A DNA stretch of 64,000 nucleotides, taken from Lonicera japonica. Lineage: Eukaryota; Streptophyta; Magnoliopsida; Dipsacales; Caprifoliaceae. This document shows, piece after piece, positions 32,640 to 44,570 of this stretch. Under the pieces are notes generated by a model, which saw nothing but the letters and a program-made list of their open reading frames with translations, was not told the origin of the DNA and searched no databases. The stretch lies in NCBI GenBank assembly GCA_021464415.1, contig CM038471.1, forward strand, positions 28,431,234 through 28,495,233, written 5' to 3'. Position 1 is the first letter of the stretch. Every line of letters begins with the position of its first letter. A program made the translations under genes and the position numbers.

Positions 32640-33252
32640 CCATGCTTAGCGTCTTGAGATTCTTGGCTTCTTGAATAGCTGTTACTTTAGGTCTCCACTT
32701 ATTGGGAAGTGTTCTAAGAATTTTTTGAATCTTGTCTTCATTTGAATATTCCTTTCCAAGAAGATCTAAAGCATTAGTAATAATAGAGAACCTATTATAC
32801 ATAGAGGCAAGTGATTCATTAGGCTCCATTTTGAAAAGTTCATAATCATAAACAAGCATATTAATATTATCATCCTTAACTTGTGAGGTTCCTTCATAGG
32901 TAACTTCTAATTTATCCCAAATTTCTTTGGCGGTTTTACAACTAAAAATTTTGTTGTATTCATCTATAGTCAATGCACAATGTAGGGCATTCAAGGCTTT
33001 AGCATTAAATTGGATTTTCCTAATATCATTCCCATCATATTCGGAAATAGATTTAGGAGTAACTTTACCCTTTTCATTGGTTTTGGTAATCTCATAGGGT
33101 CCAATGAGTGTAACCTTCCATTGTTCAAAATCACTAGCTTGAAGGAACGTACACATACGACTTTTCCAATAACTATAATTTTTGCCATCAAATAGAGGTG
33201 GTCTAGTGGTGGAAGAACCTTCGTTGATTCCGGTTCCTTGATAAATAGACAT
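32530..33252 (-). pseudogene. Copia gag N-terminal half (UBN2 domain)
   Basis: ATG at 33252 gives MSIYQGTGINEGSSTTRPPL. FDGKNYSYWKSRMCTFLQAS, AKEIWDKLEVTYEGTSQVK and ILRTLPNKWRPKVTAIQEAK are the conserved copia gag (UBN2) blocks. A frame change near 32600 joins it to the zinc-knuckle half. Confidence 0.9.
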
Positions 33253-33294
33253 GATCGTAAACTCTAAGATTGTTAAATCAAAACAAGAGTACAA

Positions 33295-33306
33295 CCTCTG
33301 ATACCA
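33295..33306 (-). promoter_or_regulatory. Primer-binding site of the SIRE-like element
   Basis: Minus strand TGGTATCAGAGG, complementary to the 3' end of initiator tRNA-Met, two bases inside the LTR end. Standard for plant copia. Confidence 0.85.
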
Positions 33307-33308
33307 AT

Positions 33309-34436
33309 TGTTGGTCGAAAAATACCCTAGAGGGGGGTGAATAGGGTTTTAAAAACTTAATGCGGAATTAAAATGTTTTAAAAATATTTAAGCAAAGCAA
33401 CTTAGTTAAATAAGTTTATCAAGGAAAACAATCAATTAAATAAGTTTGTAGAATGATTCAAGTATGTTAAAACATGTCTAAGACATCATATATATAGCTT
33501 GCAAAATCATATGGCCGTTGGGGATGATTAAGAGAGGTTTTGGCTCCAAGGTATACATTTTCAAACTTTCCAACAGCTAGTTTTGACAAAAAAATTCAAA
33601 ATTGTTTTGTTAATTTCTCCCAATTAGACTGTTGGATCATGCTCAAATTTTAGTAAAAATTTCCAGGAGATGTTGTCTAACTACTTTAAATATTTCAAAA
33701 TGATCGGAGTACGGGAAGGCTTCCATCTTACCGTTAGATCAAAACTGGACAAAAATTGAGCGAATTTTAAATGTAAAATAAAAATATTTTGCAATTTAAC
33801 AATTTAGTTTCAAATAAAATTCTAATAATTTTTGAACCTCAAAGATATGTTTCTAAGATACCTATTTTTATTAGAGCTTAAAATATGATCATTTAAAATT
33901 AATATGAATTTATTTTGAAACTCGGTTTTTGTAAAATGATGTTTTTCAAATAAATTCAATTTCAAGCTAGTTTGAATCAATCTTTAAAAGGTGTAAGAAT
34001 ATGTTTGAGCTATAGGGATTTGATCAATAAAGTATCTTTACATAAAATCTAAGCACTCACTCCATTTAATGATAATTCGAGTCTTCGTGATGCTTGATTT
34101 TCTTGTGCGTATCTTTACTTGTTTGATGTTCTTGATTCTTTCTTGGTTTTGATAACTTGTAGAACATGTGGAGATCATTCTTGTGCATATCTTCACTTGC
34201 TTGATGATCTAGATCTTTTCTTGGCTTTGTATAGCACATGTATATCACTTGAGTTCATTTTTTGTGAGTAGAGGCGTTTGTAAAGCTTGTGTGAGATTTG
34301 CTTCGATTTGAAGTTACACTTGGTCGGAAGATATATCGGTTAAAATGGCTATCATCATTGGAACAACCGAGTTAAAAAACACTTTATTAAATTATTGTAA
34401 TTATCAAAATAAGATTAATTGACTTTAAGGTCAACA
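33309..34436 (-). repeat. 5' LTR of the SIRE-like element
   Basis: 1,128 bp from TGTTGACCTTAAAG to TCGACCAACA on the minus strand, adjoining the primer-binding site. The partner LTR is deleted, so no target duplication can be read. Confidence 0.75.
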
Positions 34437-35045
34437 AAATCGACCGGCAAGTCGGCCGTAGCTCTTCTTCAGACGACGATGTTTTTATTTAACGCGAAGA
34501 AATACCCTTAACATGTTGGCCACTTCTGTAGCATCTACTCCTTCAACGTATGAGGAAGCAGCATCGAAAATGGATTCATTATTTGGGTCCACCATTGAAA
34601 TGGAACTCAGAAGCTAAAATTGCTTTTTAGTTAAGTACAATAAAAATAAAGCAGTGAAGAGTCCGATTTATATAGGATAGGGGTTACACAGGGGGTCACA
34701 AAACCTTGTACAATGAATATCCTAAAGATACGAAGGGACATTCACCATTTATTATTATTTTTGTTCCAAGAACCACCTTGGGAATATACTTAAACCCCTC
34801 GCATTAGTTGCCCAGTGGCCATTTTCTAAAAGCCACGTGGCCAACTAGGGGGCTTAATATAATTGCAATAAATCAATAGATCAAAGTATGACATACACAA
34901 AGAGATATATACTCGACAAAAAGAATTTATATTACATATTTAAAGAAAATCATACTCGGCAAAAGGTATTTCATTACGACATGTCATTAAGTCATAAAAA
35001 AAAGGAGAGACGAATATAACAAGAAAAGAAGAAAAAGAAAGATAA

Positions 35046-37500
35046 TCAGCTCGCATCTTCATTATCGTCGGCAGCATTATCGCCTTCTTGCTTTTCCCCA
35101 GAAACTGGGGGAGGTTGAGCGAACAGGTTACGGAGGCAAAGTGCCAGCTTATCAAAAAGGGGATCGCCCTCGACAACCCCTACAGCAGATAAACCAGACT
35201 AATAACCGGCTTTATAAATGATATCTTTTATCTTTACAATCTGGTCTGCTGCTTCGTCTGAGGTCTCATTATAGCCTGTCGTCTCGGCGTTGGTCAATTC
35301 TTCGAAATGAAGAGACTTGAGCTCCTCAATTGCTGCTTCGGCCACCCTTCTCTCCTCCTTTCTGGCCTTGGCTACAGCTTGATCTTTACTATTTTGAGCC
35401 AACGTAAGAGAACTTTAGAGTTCGGCAACTTGAGCCTGAAGAATCTAAACTTGACCCTCCAAACGAGCCTTATTTTCCTTAGCCGACTTCGTCGCATCGT
35501 TGTAATCGGCTTGAAGAGAAGAAAGCTGATTTGTCATGTCAACAATTATGACTTTGGCCTCATTAGCTTCCTTTTTGGCCTCCGAAACCTCCTTTTTAAG
35601 CCTTGACTTGTTTGTATCGAGAAATCATTTCGAAAAAGTATTGATTTGACTATAGGAAAAATAAAAAGGCAGTTAAGGAACGATCATTGAAAAGAAAGTT
35701 AAATTTCAATGAAAAGAAGATACAATATCTTACGCCAACTTGGCACTGGAAACCCCTATATTCCAGTTTAGAGAGAGAAACAGACTTCAGTTTTTTGCCA
35801 TCCTCTGGCAAGATCATAGCTGTTGTTAAAGCATAAGCAACCCTACTGCTTGTCAAAGCAGAATCCTTTATGTTGATAGGCCTCTGATCATGAACAACTT
35901 GGGGCCTAATGACGAACTCTTCAGGAAGAGTTTCCTCTGAAGGAGTATCTTCCTGAATTTCGGTCACCTCAGGATGAGCAGGTGAATTAACCGTATGTTC
36001 GGCACCTTCATGATCCTTTGCCCTTGTTTCAGTTGGAGGAGAAGAACTCTCTAAAATCCCAGCTTCCCTAACATTTCCACTAAAAGTGACTTCAGGGCGG
36101 GCGTCCTCTATGATCGGATCTCTAACTTCAACTGGCAGAGTCTCTTCTTGTGCAGTTTTCCTCCTTTTAGTATGAGGACCTGTCGAACTCCCAGAAGCCC
36201 TATCTTTATAGAGCCGAGCATTCAAAGAATCAAAAACACTACACCAGCCAGCCATGTTTGTATCAGAAGACTCGAGAATGGACACCTCACTTTTGGGTCT
36301 TCTTCTCAATGGAGATTCTTTAACCTTCTCTAACTCTTCCTCTTCGGGAAAGTTTACTTCAACTTCCCTAATAGAAGCAAATGCGGCTTCACCTCGCCTC
36401 CTTGAGATCGGAATGGCGGTGCTTGGCTCAGCCACAGAAACCCCTTCGGCGTTCTCAGTCTGCAACACAGGACGATCGACCAGGGGTTACAAACTATTTC
36501 AACTGCCGGCCCTTTATTTTTCTTCTTCCCTTTGCCTCTTTTTTCTCTGACAACTAGAAGTTCAGGAAATTCTAAGTCCGGAGATTCTCCAGCTAGAATA
36601 CGTCGCTGAATACCCTCATTTTTTTCAACCACCCATGGGTTCACTACAATATGATCTCTGAAGAAATCGTATTTGTCCTTATCCAGAAGGCGAGGGCCAA
36701 CCCACTTAACAATGTTGGTACGGCTGAAAAAGGAGGTATACGGAGGGATGTAATTAAGAAGAATGTGAGCCAATCTCGGATGGGGAGAAGGCCCTGCATT
36801 ATCAGGCCCATCATAGTTGATAGCCGCGTTCAAATGGTCACGATTGAGCTCGTCCAAAAGCGGTTTACTAAAACACCTCTTCGCTCGAACAACTACAACG
36901 AAAAAAAATCAATCAAGGTAAAGCATCAAACAATTGATAGACAAAAAATATATATCCGTAAGAAGTAAAATGAAAACCAGGTGCGCCGAAATGCCTAGGA
37001 ATGCTTTTGTTAACTGGGTCAGGTTCAAGATTCCCAGTAAGAAGAACTACGTCGTTAAATGCTCCTTTATGAGATGACGCTAGCCCCTTAACAATAGAAG
37101 GAGAATGGGGTCTAGCCCTCAAATTCCATTTATCTTCGAACTTAGACAAAAGGTAGCAGTATTTAATTTTTTTCAACCCCGGGTTGAGATTAAGACGCCT
37201 ATTCAATTCAGACGTGCCTAAAATGATTCTGAGTACGTTCGGAGTTAGTTGGCATAGATGAAAATAAGTGTCCCTCGAAAAATCTACCAGCAAAGAATCA
37301 AGAGGAATCCTCAACCGAGCAACCTTGAAGAAGGATGTATAAATGGGATATTCATTATGAGAAGAAGGTATACCTAGTTCTATATCTTTGAAAATATCCT
37401 CACGGGGCCCAGATTCTCTCCAAGAAACTCCGTTAGGAATATAGGCCCTCTCAAATTTCGATTTGTCTATGTCGATGTTCAAAGCATACTTTTCCCCCAT
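35046..37500 (-). pseudogene. Antisense gene of the outer Tat element, four exons
   Basis: Runs against the outer element, between its pol region and 3' LTR. Exons with GT-AG borders: 37500-36978, 36892-36495, 36459-35734 and 35649-35046. Phases agree at the first three joints (FGAP-VVRAKR, AVEI-TENAEG). Exon 1: MGEKYALNIDIDKSKFERAY, FFKVARLRIPLDSLL and FHLCQLTPNVLRIILG, the pattern of the putative gypsy-type transposon domain (PF04195). Exon 2 is basic at its end (REKRGKGKKKNKG). Exon 3 is acidic and Ser/Pro-rich. Exon 4 is a long coiled coil (LKKEVSEAKKEANEAKVIIV, ARKEERRVAEAAIEELKS). Three stops lie in exon 4 (near 35451, 35414 and 35199). This matches the antisense ORFs described for Tat-lineage elements. 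Function unknown. Confidence 0.7.
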
Positions 37501-38012
37501 AATGATCAGCGAATAACGACAATGAGAAGAACTGAAACTAGGGTTACGCGAAAAATAAATCAAAAATAAGGAATGAGAAATTAGGGACTTACAGAGAAAA
37601 GAGAACTACTGACGAACGAGACAAGCAGCGAATTTGGCGAAACGAACTAGAAAACAATAAAAAAAGTTTGACTATCACAAAAGAAATGATCTCAGCGAAA
37701 AAATGGAGGAGATGAAGAGATAGAAATTAGGGTTGAAGAAATAATGCCTTTTTGAAAATTTCTCTCCTTTATTTCCCTCCAAGAGACGCCTTACTTTATT
37801 GAGATGTGTGTAAGAAGCGACCCTCAAGTAATGAGATTTAACAGCCATGTCATTATGCTTAGTCAAAATCAATGACTGATGATATGACACGTGGAGGCTA
37901 TTCACAAATATAAAATTCTCCAAAAGATTGACTAAGAATGAGAAATTGCTCTGAAGGAAATCAAGCATCCGAACTCACGGAATTAATATGACTCGAAGGC
38001 TTGGGGGGAAAT

Positions 38013-38628
38013 TGTGAGAGCATAATTCTAAGCATTCTCTTGTGGGCCTAGTTAGTCCTAACATCTCTTTATGGGCCGAATGAGTAGGATGAGGCCCAAT
38101 TATCATAAAAGATGAAAAGGACCATGGGTGAGGCCTAATAACGTAAGAGACTATATATAATATTTGCCGAGCTAAGAGCGAGGATTAGCCGAGCAAAAGG
38201 AAAAACCGCCGAGCAAAAGATAATCAACTTGAGAAAGACCTCCAGTATACAGGTAGAAGATATATCAACACAAGCTTGCTCACCAATGAGAAAATAATAC
38301 CTACATATGATATCGCACGATGAATGATTACTGCACAAACAAATGATGAATTGACACGTGTAAAGTGCAAAGAAATTAGTTACAACAGTTGTCCCTCCGA
38401 CAGATGGAGGGAGGAAATGAATGCCACGGGGCCCCTAAGATATGCCCCAGATGGTCATTTCACTGGTGACTTAATCCATCTTGGAAAACACAAAATACAG
38501 AGCTATAAATAGAAAAAGATGCTCTCTCAAAAGATGAGGAAAACGATATATCAAAAGGCGAAGTCCAGTTACCATCTCTATCAGCTTGGGCCGGACCTGC
38601 TCCGGTATACAAAAACACCACACACACA
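38013..38628 (+). repeat. 3' LTR of the outer element
   Basis: 616 bp, complete. TATAAATA at 38504-38511. Preceded by the polypurine tract GGGGGGAAAT and followed by the target copy ATTAT (38629-38633). Serves as the uninterrupted reference for the split 5' LTR. Confidence 0.9.
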
Positions 38629-38633
38629 ATTAT

Positions 38634-39458
38634 ATAACGGTGGATATAAGTAAAAATTTAGTGGATAATTTACAACTGAATTAAAAAGAATCATTATTTC
38701 ATAAAAATTATGCAAATATTGATTTTTGTAAGTTTATTCAACAACGTGGTTAAACTTAGTGGGCAATACATATTATCTCAGTAAAACCCAAAAAGAGGGA
38801 TAGATTAACAAATTTCGCTGATAGAAATAAAATCACCCTTGTTAATTACTAATCAAATTGAGTAGGTTGTTTAATTTTTTTTATTGTTGAAATTTGAAAT
38901 TTGAATTATTTGATTTTCTATATTTTAGTAATTGATTAAGTTGTTAGAAGTTATTTGATTGTTTAAATTTAAATTTTGAATTTGATTTTATAAATATTAG
39001 TTTCTAGCAAGATTTTAAAAGTTTAGATTAGTTTAATAATCAATTAGATGATAGTGACATCATAGGAATAACAATAATATAATTAGTTTTGTAGGTATAT
39101 TAATTTAATTTTAATTATTTATCTATAAAAGTTTGTATTTTAAACAAAACTTTGGACCTTAAAGTATTGGTATAAAAGTTATGTCCTTAAATAGATAGAG
39201 AAGCGAATATTTGTCCTTAAAACTAATTGCCCCTATTTTTAGTTATTTAATTAAAGTAGATGTACTTATTAATCTAGTGAATTTTTCAATATTGATCATT
39301 AATAAAATAATATTAATAAAATTAAATCAATAATAATTTTTTGTCAGTCTATGCACATTCGTTGATTAATTTAGTAGACAACGCGGATTAACTGCAAGAT
39401 ATCATAGATAGAAATAAAATCACCGTACATGGAAAGGCTTGCATCTAGGGATTGGTCC
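38634..39458. other. AT-rich stretch without gene
   Basis: Low-complexity AT-rich sequence. No ORF, RNA gene or clear repeat boundary. Confidence 0.4.
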
Positions 39459-42400
39459 TGTTACCATATATATTTATTACCATATTTATATTTTTGTCCA
39501 TAGTTATATAATTGACTTCTTGTATCTATATTTTGGTGATTGTGTCATTAATTAGGATATTATACTTCTATGTTTATTATTCTTTTCAACTTTATAAATA
39601 GTTTTTTTTTTTGTATGACATACATTAATTCAATAATATTTCTATCTTTTCTATTATATTAATATGGTATCAAAGGATATTACGATCCTCCTTTAGCCAT
39701 TCCCGTAAATCACCGTCCACAATCATTAAACTCCAAACCCACTATCCTGCCATATCATCCAATCAAATTACAAGCAATATTGTAATGGCTTTTAGGGTTT
39801 AAATGCTAATTGAAACAATTCTCTGAAGGGTCTACTCTTCAGAGCCTATTCTTAGCAATTAAGCTAACAATTTCATTACTTAAAATTCAATAGAGCATTA
39901 GAATGGTTATATACGGAGTAGAGCACAATGTCACGGGGTAACTCTTTCCACCCCGCGCGGCGCCCGGCATCCAGACTCCCCCGAATTTGGGCCAGCCTAA
40001 CAACAGCGGCAACACGTAGCGGAACGTGCACAAGACACCGAACAATCCCTTACGTACCTGTGTAGATTCCCGAAACCCATTAGTACCGCAAACAAATAAG
40101 GACCGCATCGCCATGCCTCCTGGTGTTAGGCTTCTCCACGCATTAGGGTGTGTCAAACCTCCCCCACTCAATTCTGCAACGCCCTCGTTGCAGGTTCTGA
40201 CCCTGTGGCCACCACAAAAGTCATAATGCATGCCCTTCACCAAAGCTTCACGATTCACCACAGTCCGATTCTTCCCGTTCCACTGATGGAAGCATGTCAC
40301 CGCTCGTCTCTCCATAACCTGATCCGCCAACCAAGCTCTGATACCAATTGTCACGGGGTAACTCTCTCGACCCCGTGCGGCGCCCGGCATCCAGACTCCC
40401 CCGAATCCGGGCTAGCCTAACAACAACGGCAACACGCAGTGGAACGCGCACAAGACACCGAACAAGCCCTTACGTACCTGTGTAGATTCCCGAAACCCAT
40501 TAGTACCGCAAACAAATAAGGACCGCATCGCCATGCCTCCTGGTGTTAGGCTTCTCCACGCATTAGGGTGTGTCAACAAGCTTCCTCCCTCTCTCTCACA
40601 TCACTTCACATGCTCCCTAATAATCCACATAACTCTGGTCTTTTCTAACGATAACAAGAAAATAAAGAAATTAAAATCAGAAAAATCAATCAACCAATTT
40701 ACCATTTCACCCCTTAATTCATAACACATATTCATAGCCATAGCCATAGCCACAGTCGAACTTCACCTCGATTTCAGAACCTCCAAACCATTATTCTTTA
40801 TCTTCATTGTTCAAGATCCATATACCAATCATCTCCATTTAAACCAAACCCCACCGCAAGAAAACCCGCTGCCAACACTCACGCGCACGAGTGCAGTTGC
40901 CGTCCATCTTAACTTGCCTGCGTTAAAAAAAAAAAGAAAAGAAAAGAAAATGTCATCAGTCCAATCAGGGACATATCATCAGTCCCGTCAGCAGCACATC
41001 ATCTATCCAGTCAGCACCATCAGTTCACGTCAGCCCCAACCAAGCTTTTCTGTTATTTTCATATTGACCCCATAATTTCCTATTATTTCCATATTGACAT
41101 CAAAATTTTTGATTATTCTCATATCGACCCCAAACCTTCCAATTATTTCTAGAATCAGCCTCCTTTAGTCCACATTATCGTTGTCTACCACATTAGCCCT
41201 AGCCAACACTTATTTCCAATGATTCCAAACACATAGTGTACTTACTGCCATGCAACCAGCCATTGTCTCCTGAAATGCCATGTTCGTATATGCAAGCATT
41301 GTAACAAGAAGGCTCCCAAGCATTTTTTGCTTGATTGTTACAAGAATCCAGCACGAAAATACTATAGTAAAACTGTCACTGTTGCTACCACAGAACCACC
41401 ACCAAAAATTTCCTCCAGTGTAACAAATGAGGATCTTGCCACTCTCCTTAAACAGGTTTTATCTGGTCATGCTATTGCTATGTCTGTTACTTCAGGAAAT
41501 TCTTGGTATTTTGATTATGGTTGTTGCAATCACATGACTCCCAACCCTAACATATTCTCTTCTAAACATGCTGCACCGCACACTGCTCCTATTAACAGTG
41601 CTAATTGCTCATAACTACATGTTAATCACATAGGGATAATCCATACTTCCAAACTATAACCCCTGACACCTTTCATGTACCAAAGTTAACTATAAATCTC
41701 ATTTCTGTCGGTCAATTATGTGATCTTGGACTAAATATCATTTTTCCTCATCTGGTGTCATGTACAGGATCCGTGGATAGGACAGATTATTGGGATCGGC
41801 CGTAAAGTTGGACACATGTTTTAACTCATTTATTTTCGCACCCTTACGGTACCCACTCCCACAACACCTACTTTATCAGCTCCCACTCTCTCAACCTCTC
41901 CCATGAATCTTTGGCATTCTTAATTAGGTCATGTGTCTAGTGATAGGATCCAAACTCTTATTTTATCAGGTAAATTAAAATATGTTAAATTAGAAAAATT
42001 CTCTTGTTTACATTGTCAGTTTAATTGGAAAACAACATACCCGCCTTATCATTCTATAAAAGTGAATTATTTTCTAACGCCCCATTTGATCTTATTCATT
42101 ATGATATTTGGGGTCCCTCTCCCCACACCACCATGGGGGTCTCGATATTTTGTTATTTTCTTAGATGACTGCACTCGCTATATCGGGATATATCTTATGA
42201 AAAATCGTTTTGAACTACCTCAGATCTATTACAATTTTGCCAACATGATTCAAACTCAATTTTCTCGCCCTATCAAAATATTTCGCGCTGATAATGCCAT
42301 GGAATACAAAGAATCCAACTTTCTTAAATTTCTTTGTCAACAGGGCACTGTCTTCCAATATTCATGTCCTGGTACTTCATAATAAAATGGACGTACCGAA

Positions 42401-43500
42401 TGCAAACATCATCATATACTTGACATTGTTCGTACCCTCCTCATTTCCAATGGGTGTCTTGAGCGTTTTTTGGGGGAGGCAGCATTTACTAATGAGCTTA
42501 TCTCGTCCAACGATTATGTCCATCAAGCCGTTCCTACTCACCAGTCCACCAGGGTAAGAGAACCTCCTCATCATCTTTGTGATTATCATTGTTACTCCAC
42601 TATATTATCTCATCATGAGCCATCTTCTTATAAAGAGACTAGTTTTGACCCACTTTGGCAGCAAGCTATGTCTGAAGAATTACAGGCCTTAGAAAAGGCT
42701 CAGACTTGGGAGTTAGTTTCTCTTCTATCAGGAAAATCAGTAATAGGGTATAAATGGATCTACAAAGTCAAAACAAAATCCAATGGGTCTATTGATCGCT
42801 ACAAAGCTAGACTTGTGGTAAAAGGTTTCAATCAAGAATATGGCATTGATTACGAAGAAAGTTTTGCTCGGGTAACATCTGTCTGTTGTCTTTTTGCCAT
42901 TGTCGCTATTAAAAAATGGGAACTATTTTAGATGGATGTTGAAAGTCTGGTTTATCTTATAGTTACTCGCCCCGACATTGTATACGCCGTGCATATTGTC
43001 AGTCCGTTCAAGTCAGCACCTTGATTTACCCACTTTGCTGTAGTCCTTCGTATTCTTTAGTATATCAAAGGAACTATGTTCTACGGGCTTCATTTTTCAT
43101 CTTCATCATCACTTAAGCTACGTGCTTACTCCGATTCTAATTGGGCAAGAGATCCGACTGATAGACATTCGACCACGGGTTACTGTATTTTCTTAGGTGA
43201 TTCCCTTGTATCATGGTGAAGTAAGAAGCAATCCCTAATATTACGTTCTAGTACTGAAACCGAATATCGTGCTCTAGCAAGTACCACTTAAGAACTTATA
43301 TAGCTTTGGTGGCTTCTTTCGGAGATGGGCATACATCAACAACACCCGACCAGTCTCTTGTGTGATAGTCGGGGTGCTATTCAAATTGCCGACAACGATG
43401 TTTTCCATGAGCGAACTAAACACATCGAGATTGACTGTCACTTTGTTTGACAACATATGACTAGTAAAATAATTCATCTTTAACCAAAAATGGATTTCAT
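39459..43500 (+). mobile_element. Decayed Ty1/copia element
   Basis: A likely 5' LTR end at about 39662 is followed by the primer-binding site TGGTATCAAAGG (39665-39676); the LTR start near 39459 is a guess. Gag zinc region near 41230-41340: HVRICKHCNKKAPKHFLLDC. Protease position: SWYFDYGCCNHMT (D-Y-G for D-S-G). Integrase (about 41915-42382): GHVSSDRIQTLILSGK, FVIFLDDCTRYIGIYLMK and IFRADNAMEYKESNF. RT start (42590-42931): WQQAMSEELQALEKAQTWEL and YKARLVVKGFNQEYGIDYEE. A deletion at about 42935 then joins to the RNase H part: SDSNWARDPTDRHSTTGYC and STETEYRALASTT. Many stops. The YVDD region is lost in the deletion. No 3' LTR found before 44000. Confidence 0.75.
39929..40575 (-). mobile_element. 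TRIM retrotransposon inside the copia element
   Basis: Two 227-bp direct repeats (39929-40155 and 40349-40575), TGTCACGGGG to GGGTGTGTCA, flank only 193 bp. On the minus strand the primer-binding site TGGTATCAGAGC (40346-40335) lies two bases from one LTR and a polypurine tract (GTGGGGGAGGTT) adjoins the other, which fixes the orientation. No coding capacity, as expected for TRIMs. Flanks share ACAA (39925-39928 region CACAA; 40576-40580 ACAAG). About eleven differences separate the LTRs, all in their first 125 bp on the plus strand. No 5S-like Cassandra block seen. Confidence 0.85.
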
Positions 43501-44011
43501 CTATGTAACAAAAGAGGGGATGTCCATTTGGGGAGGTAAATAGATGAATTTTTTTTACAAGAAATTGTATGGATATATGCAAGCATATTCAGCCACCGAC
43601 TTCAAGATTGAATTATTTGGAGATTTCGATCACACAGTCATTCTTACTTACTCTACGGGTATGATTAATTCTTGGAACTTTTTAATTGACAAGAATTTTT
43701 CAAGCTGAGGCTTTGCCTCATCGTAGGGCTAAACATGTGGCGTTGCGCCATTGTGGTATCTTTGGCTGAGGTCAGGGGCGTTACAATTAAAATTGCACTT
43801 GACTACAAGGCTAGAACAATTTCCTAAAAACAAATAGTGAGGAGAGAGCACTATCACTACCCTGCAAAATAGGCTAACATGAATTTGTAACAATTCAGAA
43901 ATTATATTTCGTTTCAAACAACAGATTTGTAATTGATAACTTAATCATTATAGAAGCTAATGATCAATCACAATGCCATGTACAAAGTAAATAGCATAAG
44001 AGGGAAAATAC
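43501..44011. other. Stretch without recognisable gene
   Basis: Between the copia remains and the first Ca2+-ATPase exon. Contains no exon that I can match. It replaces the place where the next exon of the ATPase (VRMVTGDN region) should lie. Confidence 0.4.
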
Positions 44012-44306
44012 CTTAACACCGGCATTCATGCATTGTTGAACGGCATCTTTCACACCTGGCCGAAGAGGATTCTACAACGAAATTTATATAGATGTTATAT
44101 ATGTGTGCACGCGCGTGTACGCAAATATTAAGAAACCAAATTAATAAAATAAGAAATTACAAATAAACAAAAACAAGGGCTAAATGTATGGCTATAAATG
44201 TATACATACAACAGAAACAGGAATTACAATGTCCAATAGTGAGCCCTTGGCATAAAGGATTTGGCTCCTCTCTATTACCCTATTCCCCAATTTGCCTTAG
44301 TATGAT

Positions 44307-44570
44307 TCATTTCGAGGGCTAAACGGATGAATTTTTCATGGAAATTGGTGGAGATGTTTTCCACATACTTTCATCAGAAGATTCAATTTAGAATTGGGTG
44401 AGGTGATCATCTAAAATTCAAATGGATGAAACGAACATATATATCAAATTCCTAGATCCACTTCGGATATGGATTTCCTATTGAAATTTTGTGTAGATGA
44501 TCTAGTCATTATAAAGATCATCTAGCACCTATTTCCATAAAACAATTCATCCGTTTAACTCTCGAATGGA
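44307..44570. mobile_element. MITE in an intron of the ATPase pseudogene
   Basis: About 264 bp. Left end CATTTCGAGGGCTAAACGG and ATGAATTTTTCATGGAAAT match the inverted right end CATTCGAGAGTTAAACGG and ATGAATTGTTTTATGGAAAT. No coding capacity. Target duplication not clear. Confidence 0.6.

Larger units (their letters stand above)
29214..34436 (-). mobile_element. SIRE-like Ty1/copia element, 3' part deleted
   Basis: Minus-strand order: 5' LTR (34436-33309), primer-binding site, gag, protease, integrase, RT up to just after the YVDD motif. The end of RT, RNase H and the 3' LTR are missing at the junction near 29213. Order protease-integrase-RT is that of Ty1/copia. The gag start (GSSTTRPPLFDGKNYSYWK) is of the SIRE/Maximus type. 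Only about six stops interrupt the coding parts, so it is younger than the outer element. Confidence 0.85.
5479..38628 (+). mobile_element. Outer Ty3/gypsy Tat-lineage element, container of the nest
   Basis: Two LTRs of one family start TGTGGGAACATAATTC (5479) and TGTGAGAGCATAATTC (38013) and end CACACACA at 10630 and 38628. The 5-bp target duplication is ATTAT at 5474-5478 and at 38629-38633, so everything between belongs to one insertion plus its later guests. Internal order is 5' LTR (split), primer-binding site, gag, protease, partial RT, guest elements, an antisense gene, a polypurine tract (GGGGGGAAAT just before 38013) and the 3' LTR. The second half of pol (rest of RT, RNase H, integrase) is not present and was probably lost in the deletion that joined two guests near 29200. 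It has many stops and cannot move on its own. Confidence 0.85.

Noticed and set aside
39929..40575. Possible Cassandra TRIM
   Set aside because: No 5S RNA-like promoter block in the LTRs.
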